In this document: positions 63,482 to 64,000 of the stretch, in pieces
Layout: every line of letters begins with the position of its first letter
Position numbering within the stretch: the stretch's first letter is position 1
NCBI RefSeq assembly: GCF_900096585.1
Contig: NZ_FMYH01000003.1
Span: 372,001 to 436,000 of the forward strand
DNA from: Sanguibacter gelidistatuariae
GTDB taxonomy: Bacteria; Actinomycetota; Actinomycetes; Actinomycetales; Cellulomonadaceae
Direction of reading: 5' to 3'
Length of the DNA: 64,000 bases
The notes under the pieces: generated by a model
Seen by the model: only the letters and a program-made list of their open reading frames with translations
What the model was told of the DNA's origin: nothing
The model's database searches: none
Translations under genes and position numbers: made by a program

Positions 63482-63767
63482 TGTCGTGCGCCGTCCTTCC
63501 CGACGCCCCCCGCCCCGCTCGCCCCCGTGTCGCGCTCGCGCCGTCTCGCGCGCTCCGTGCCTCCGCCGAACTCGTCGACTGTTTGCCGAGCTCGTGAACA
63601 AGGCCCGTTCTCGCGACCGCCCCCACTTCCCTCCACCGGACCGTGTCAGGCGAGCCGGCAGCGCTGGAAATGGAGGGTTTCTCGGCGTTTGGGGGGCGTT
63701 TCAGGCTCTCGTCAATAGACGGTTGGCTCCCAAAGGCGTCAAAGCGAGACCTTGGACGTTCAACTCC

Positions 63768-63783
63768 CTCCACTTCTCCCCAC
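63768..63783 (-). promoter_or_regulatory. Opposed GTGG repeat pair upstream of mraZ
   Basis: On the minus strand GTGGGG (63778-63783) and GTGGAG (63768-63773) repeat with a 10-bp period, inverted relative to the array next to mraZ. It lies about 110 bases before the mraZ start. Confidence 0.5.
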
Positions 63784-63842
63784 CGCTGTGACCTGCGCAT
63801 TTGATGGCGCGTGGGTGAAGTTTTGGTGTTCGCCCGAGAGGA

Positions 63843-63877
63843 GTGGAGGGAAGTGGAGTACCGTGGAGCCACTGGAG
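63843..63877 (+). promoter_or_regulatory. MraZ-box-like array of 10-bp-period GTGGAG repeats
   Basis: GTGGAG occurs at 63843-63848, 63853-63858 and 63863-63868, exactly 10 bp apart, and CTGGAG follows at 63872-63877. E. coli MraZ binds TGGGA repeats with the same period upstream of its own gene, so autoregulation is predicted. Confidence 0.8.
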
Positions 63878-63892
63878 CAGAAGGGGAGGGTC

Positions 63893-64000
63893 GTGAGCGA
63901 ATCGTTCGGTGGCTCGCCCAGCCTGCTCTTGGGGACGTACACCCCTCGTCTTGACGAGAAGGGGCGACTGATCCTCCCCGCGAAGTTCCGAGCCCAGCTT
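63893..64000 (+). CDS. mraZ: Transcriptional regulator MraZ, N-terminal part
   Basis: MraZ is the DNA-binding regulator at the head of the division and cell-wall cluster. Only 36 codons are in the window before it is cut. They read through LLLGTYTPRLDEKGRLILPA, the typical N-terminal MraZ/AbrB-type half. GTG 63893 has a GGGGAGG site just upstream. The protein probably starts a few residues earlier than in E. coli (VSESFGGSPS). The rest of the cluster should follow outside the window. Confidence 0.93.
   Translation, partial: MSESFGGSPSLLLGTYTPRLDEKGRLILPAKFRAQL

Larger units (their letters stand above)
63332..63892 (+). promoter_or_regulatory. 561-bp gap before mraZ
   Basis: The gap holds a 17-bp tandem repeat (63366-63416), a terminator (63449-63481), a C-rich low-complexity stretch (about 63485-63560) and the mraZ control region with two opposed repeat arrays. 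An open frame from 63465 of about 108 codons is Arg/Pro-rich and not protein-like. I could not place the mraZ -10/-35. Confidence 0.6.

Noticed and set aside
63465-63791. Open frame of about 108 codons before mraZ
   Set aside because: It is Arg/Pro-rich low-complexity sequence starting inside a terminator arm; no homology is apparent.

Overview
The window is a gene-dense, high-GC chromosome segment from an actinobacterium. The gene content and order point to the Micrococcales, near Cellulomonas, Sanguibacter or Oerskovia; this placement is inferred from recall of gene neighbourhoods, not from a search. Supporting points are the ftsK-pgsA-cinA-clgR-recA-recX block, the gluABCD/miaB pair, the lexA/LysM-gene/nrdR block, the dinB-DUF3040-mraZ block leading into a division and cell-wall cluster, many GTG starts, and 4-base stop/start overlaps. 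It reads as core chromosome. I see no transposase, integrase, CRISPR array, rRNA or tRNA gene. Both ends are cut: pnp lacks its start and mraZ has only its first 36 codons.

Layout. 1-12000: end of pnp, an M16 protease, dapB, an aldehyde dehydrogenase, thyA-folA, a secreted deacetylase, dapA and RNase J. 12100-19500: a surface protein with a DKAT repeat, ftsK, a CapA-like protein, pgsA, cinA and clgR. 19500-28500: the giant helicase Lhr (minus strand), then DUF3046, recA, recX and RNase Y. 28500-31900: glutamate-type ABC transporter gluABCD (minus strand). 32000-42900: miaB and miaA-dapF flank a seven-gene accessory-looking cluster of three YbjN-domain proteins, an HSP90-like ATPase, a TPR protein and an unknown protein. 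43000-50400: hflX, a DinG-type helicase, ldh, lexA, a LysM division-inhibitor candidate and nrdR. 50400-55500: aldo/keto reductase, DUF5302, serA and a HelD-like ATPase. 55600-60100: a REC-PP2C phosphatase, a CHASE3-like histidine kinase and a single-domain response regulator, then a PAC2 protein. 60100-64000: a spermidine-synthase-like protein, a HEPN protein with dinB, DUF3040 and mraZ.

Themes. First, an SOS regulon can be read from the DNA: LexA-type boxes (TCGAAC-N4-GTTCGA) lie before recA, between lexA and the LysM gene, and, as a perfect copy, before the HEPN-dinB operon. Second, RNA turnover enzymes PNPase, RNase J and RNase Y occur together. Third, three diaminopimelate genes (dapB, dapA, dapF) serve lysine and peptidoglycan synthesis. 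Many genes have a TANNNT-like hexamer 6-7 nt before the start codon and no Shine-Dalgarno sequence, which suggests widespread leaderless transcription.

The best candidates for undescribed biology are the YbjN/HSP90/TPR cluster (33760-40078), the LexA-controlled HEPN protein coupled to DNA polymerase IV, a strong hairpin that buries the recX ribosome-binding site and start codon, and a pair of opposed 10-bp-period repeat arrays before mraZ.
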